7,336 bases of DNA from the NCBI GenBank assembly GCA_903870955.1, contig CAIQEX010000418.1:1-7336 (forward strand). Reading direction: 5' to 3'. Shown one piece after another: positions 5,429 through 7,336 of the stretch. The notes beneath the pieces were generated by a model, which did no database searches, was not told the origin of the DNA, and worked only from the letters and a program-made list of their open reading frames with translations. Position numbers and translations under genes: made by a program. Source of the stretch: an uncultured beta proteobacterium (GTDB lineage: Bacteria; Pseudomonadota; Gammaproteobacteria; Burkholderiales; Burkholderiaceae_C). How positions within the stretch are numbered: position 1 is the stretch's first letter; each line of letters begins with the position of its first letter.

Positions 5429-6724
5429 CTAGCGTTGCTCTTCATTCATCCAGCGCGTGCGACCCGGTCGACCGGGCAGCATCAGCGTACTGGTCGAAGC
5501 GGGAGTTTCGGCGATCAGCTTGCCAGCCTTGAACACCTTGAGCCGGGTTGCGCGCAGGCGGATGGCTTCAATCGGGTTGCGCGCCTGAAGCAGAACCAGG
5601 TCGGCCTTGCAGCCCGCTTCCAACCCATAGCCCTGTAAGTCCATTACCCGGGCCGCGTTGCGGGTTACGGCTTCAAAGCACTGGCGCATGGCTGCCTGGC
5701 TGGTCATCTGGCCGACGTGCAAGCCCATGTGCGCGACTTCCAGCATGTCGCCGCTACCGAGCGAATACCAGGGGTCCATTACGCAGTCGTGGCCAAAAGC
5801 GACGTTGATTCCAGCGGCCAACAGCTCGGGCACGCGGGTCATGCCACGGCGCTTGGGATAGCTATCGTGACGCCCCTGCAAAGTGATGTTGATGAGTGGA
5901 TTGGCGACCACGTGCAACTGCGCCTCAGCCATCAGCGGGATGAGCTTGCTGACGTAGTAGTTGTCCATGCTGTGCATGGAGGTCAGGTGTGAGCCGGTGA
6001 CACGGCCCTGCAGACCCAGGCGCTGGGTCTCGAAGGCCAGCGTCTCCACATGGCGTGAGTGCGGGTCGTCGGATTCGTCGCAATGCATGTCCACCATCAG
6101 GCCGCGCTCGGCCGCCAGCTCGCACAGCAGCTTTACGCTGAGTGCGCCATCGGCCATGGTGCGTTCGAAGTGTGGAATACCACCGACGACGTCGACACCT
6201 TTGTCCAAGGCGCGAACCAGGTTGTTCATGTGTTGTTGCGCACCCTGCGGTCCGCGCAGTACGCCGTCTTGGGGAAAGGCGACCAGTTGCAGGTCTATAT
6301 AAGGTGCTACTTGCTTTTTGACTTCCAGTAGTGCGTCGACTGCCAACAGGCGTGGGTCGCACACATCCACGTGGGTTCGAATTGCCAGCAATCCTTTTGC
6401 CACGGCCCAGTCGCAATAGGCCAGAGCGCGTTCTACCAGCGCGTCCTGCGTCAGCAGCGGCTTGAGCTCGCCCCAGAGCGCGATGCCTTCGAGCAGGGTG
6501 CCGCTTTGGTTGACGCGCGGCAGACCATAGGACAGCGTCGCATCCATATGGAAGTGCGGGTCAACAAAGGGGCTGGACAGCAGCATGCCTTCTGCATCAA
6601 CGCTCTCATGGGCCGGTGCTTGCAGGCCTTGCGTCACTTCCACGATCTTGCCGTTCTGCACAGCGACCGACATGTTGCTGCGTCCGTCAGGCAGCGTAGC
6701 GTGAGTGATCAGCAGGTCCAGCAT
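5429..6724 (-). CDS. codA: Cytosine-deaminase-like amidohydrolase (CodA family), 431 aa
   Basis: A metal-dependent hydrolase of the amidohydrolase superfamily; E. coli CodA deaminates cytosine to uracil for pyrimidine salvage in the cytoplasm. The active-site set is present with almost the same numbering as E. coli: metal ligands His57 and His59 (DPHFHMD), His214 (DMHCDE) and Asp313 (GHD), catalytic Glu217, His246 (GSHLTSMHS) and Gln152 (AFPQDG). Further family segments are NQSGTLLEGI (72-81), RTHVDV (116-121), VGGIPHFE (180-187), ANPLINITLQGR (274-285) and DPWYSLGSGDMLEVAHMGLH (317-336). The residue after the metal Asp, Asp314 in E. coli, is Cys314 here; that position lies in the substrate pocket, so the substrate may not be cytosine. 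AAGGA 7 bases upstream supports the ATG at 6724. It is transcribed away from the rRNA operon; no convincing promoter was found for it. A related deaminase for another ring compound is the main alternative. Confidence 0.9.
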   Translation of the reverse strand: MLDLLITHATLPDGRSNMSVAVQNGKIVEVTQGLQAPAHESVDAEGMLLSSPFVDPHFHMDATLSYGLPRVNQSGTLLEGIALWGELKPLLTQDALVERALAYCDWAVAKGLLAIRTHVDVCDPRLLAVDALLEVKKQVAPYIDLQLVAFPQDGVLRGPQGAQQHMNNLVRALDKGVDVVGGIPHFERTMADGALSVKLLCELAAERGLMVDMHCDESDDPHSRHVETLAFETQRLGLQGRVTGSHLTSMHSMDNYYVSKLIPLMAEAQLHVVANPLINITLQGRHDSYPKRRGMTRVPELLAAGINVAFGHDCVMDPWYSLGSGDMLEVAHMGLHVGQMTSQAAMRQCFEAVTRNAARVMDLQGYGLEAGCKADLVLLQARNPIEAIRLRATRLKVFKAGKLIAETPASTSTLMLPGRPGRTRWMNEEQR

Positions 6725-6849
6725 GGCAGCATCCTTTGTGAAAGCAACATCGTAGTGGACTCCGTGGGATTGGGTGGATGGGTGGCCGGTTGTTCAAAGC
6801 ATGGCGAAGCAAGCGAAGCATTCATTCACGCGCGCATTTGCCGACCTCT

Positions 6850-6878
6850 TTCAAAGACACCTAAAACCGTGCCATAAT
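6850..6878 (+). promoter_or_regulatory. rRNA operon promoter P1 (upstream copy)
   Basis: TTCAAA (6850-6855, 4/6) lies 17 bases before CATAAT (6873-6878, 5/6). The stretch 6851-6897 matches 6952-6998 at 36 of 47 positions with an exact offset of 101 bp, so P1 and P2 are duplicates. Tandem promoters are usual for bacterial rRNA operons. Transcription would start near 6885. Confidence 0.65.
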
Positions 6879-6949
6879 CGAAGGCTGCGCTGATGACGGC
6901 GCAGGCGGATTTCGAAGTTACGGTAAGTAAAAAGACTTTACGAAGAAAC

Positions 6950-6979
6950 TTGCAAACAGCCTTAAAACTGTGTCATAAT
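6950..6979 (+). promoter_or_regulatory. rRNA operon promoter P2 (downstream copy)
   Basis: TTGCAA (6950-6955, 4/6, 18-base spacer; or TGCAAA with 17) precedes CATAAT (6974-6979, 5/6). An A-rich tract at 6924-6949 just upstream could act as an UP element. Transcription would start near 6986, about 247 bases before mature 16S rRNA. ACTGTG (6967-6972) and CACAGT (6996-7001) form an inverted repeat around the -10 box and start site. Confidence 0.7.
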
Positions 6980-7035
6980 TCAAGGCTTCGCTGATCACAG
7001 TGGAGTTAGCAAGAGGGTGGTAAAAAGCTTCCTTG

Positions 7036-7047
7036 TGTTCCTTAAAA
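7036..7047 (+). promoter_or_regulatory. boxA-like rRNA antitermination site
   Basis: TGTTCCTTAAAA matches the E. coli rrn boxA TGCTCTTTAACA at 9 of 12 positions. It lies about 50 bases after the P2 start, as expected for the site where the NusB-NusE complex loads to keep polymerase from terminating in the untranslated rRNA. A boxB hairpin upstream is not clear. Confidence 0.6.
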
Positions 7048-7063
7048 ATTTACAGCCGATAAG

Positions 7064-7131
7064 CGTGGGCGTTTGAAGGCGATTGCCAAGTTCTTCGGAA
7101 CTAGGTCTTAACTGACCTACAAACGCTCATG
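7064..7131 (+). other. Three-way-junction fold in the pre-16S leader
   Basis: An outer stem of 12 pairs (7064-7075 with 7120-7131, two of them G-U) encloses two hairpins. The first is AGTTC-TTCG-GAACT (7089-7102), a very stable C(UUCG)G tetraloop. The second is TAGGTC-n6-GACCTA (7102-7119); it shares base 7102 with the first, so one closing pair must give way. Such a fold probably guides rRNA folding or processing. Confidence 0.6.
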
Positions 7132-7202
7132 AAGTAAAAAAGATGTGAAAGTCGAGACATTAACTTGTTTAGGACAATCACGTCGATTCCAATTTATGAG
7201 TT

Positions 7203-7216
7203 GCACAGAGATGTGC
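7203..7216 (+). other. GNRA-tetraloop hairpin upstream of 16S rRNA
   Basis: GCACA-GAGA-TGTGC is a perfect 5-bp stem with a GAGA loop of the stable GNRA class, 16 bases before the predicted mature 16S 5' end. It may mark or guide 5'-end processing; that role is inferred. Confidence 0.5.
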
Positions 7217-7232
7217 GAAAAAATTCAAGATC

Positions 7233-7336
7233 GAACTATAGAGTTTGATCCTGGCTCAGATTGAACGCTGGCGGCATGCCTTACACATGCAAGTCGAACG
7301 GCAGCACGGGAGCAATCCTGGTGGCGAGTGGCGAAC
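7233..7336 (+). rRNA. rrs: 16S ribosomal RNA, 5' end (partial)
   Basis: The universal 16S start AGAGTTTGATCCTGGCTCAG begins at 7240, followed by ATTGAACGCTGGCGGCATGC and ACATGCAAGTCGAACGG. Setting A8 of E. coli 16S rRNA at 7240 puts the mature 5' end at 7233, give or take one base. The gene runs off the right edge after about 104 bases. The V1 stretch (GCAGCACGGGAGCAATCCTG) and GGCGAGTGGCGAAC look like Comamonadaceae. Confidence 0.98.

Larger units (their letters stand above)
6986..7232 (+). other. 16S rRNA 5' leader (transcribed, removed by processing)
   Basis: This stretch between P2 and the 16S gene has no open reading frame of note. It holds the boxA-like site (7036-7047), a 12-bp long-range stem enclosing two hairpins (7064-7131) and a hairpin close to the 16S start (7203-7216). 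The motif CAGCCGATAAG (7053-7063) followed by GTGGGCGTTTG is, from memory, typical of betaproteobacterial rRNA leaders. The RNase III stem partner 3' of 16S lies outside the window. Confidence 0.7.

Noticed and set aside
6804..6820. Short direct repeat GCGAAGCA, two copies 9 bp apart
   Set aside because: Too short and simple to separate from chance; no link to a promoter or gene start.
1..7336. CRISPR arrays, insertion sequences, tRNA genes or attachment sites
   Set aside because: No regularly spaced repeats, transposase coding, terminal inverted repeats with target duplications or tRNA-like folds were seen.

Overview
The right edge holds the first ~104 bases of a 16S rRNA gene. Its opening sequence and V1 region look like Burkholderiales, family Comamonadaceae (Rhodoferax/Acidovorax-like); this is recognised by eye, not by alignment. 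The proteins agree: a betaproteobacterial-type chemoreceptor, CysB, a sulfate-binding protein and a CodA-like deaminase. The central genes are GC-rich, while the left ~950 bases are visibly poorer in GC.

Layout from left to right. (1) Bases 1-100: the start of a leftward gene with a signal peptide, probably an envelope protein. (2) Bases 101-379: a divergent control region with two copies of ACGTAAAAnTACG and a perfect 7-bp inverted repeat. (3) Bases 380-928: a rightward gene for an unrecognised 182-aa protein with two membrane helices. (4) Bases 977-1035: a strong two-way terminator. (5) Bases 1073-1417: a leftward 114-aa protein that is only the C-terminal end of a SufS/CsdA-type cysteine desulfurase. 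(6) Bases 1558-3123: a leftward chemoreceptor. (7) Bases 3257-5232: a leftward sbp-cysB pair joined by an ATGA overlap. (8) Bases 5429-6724: a leftward cytosine-deaminase-like amidohydrolase. (9) Bases 6850-7336: a rightward rRNA operon start with two tandem similar promoters, a boxA-like antitermination site, a folded leader and the 5' end of 16S rRNA.

The clearest functional unit is sbp-cysB: the periplasmic sulfate-binding protein and the LysR-type master regulator of sulfur assimilation share one message. The sulfate permease and ATPase genes that often sit between them are absent here. The neighbouring chemoreceptor and desulfurase fragment lie on the same strand, but each has its own ribosome binding site and a 130-140 bp gap, so a shared operon is not shown.

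Most of the window is ordinary chromosome. The points most worth a second look are the desulfurase fragment that keeps the catalytic cysteine but has no PLP domain, the Asp-to-Cys change next to the metal-binding Asp in the CodA-like enzyme, the repeated motifs in two control regions, and the duplicated rRNA promoter. I do not see a convincing new multi-gene system.
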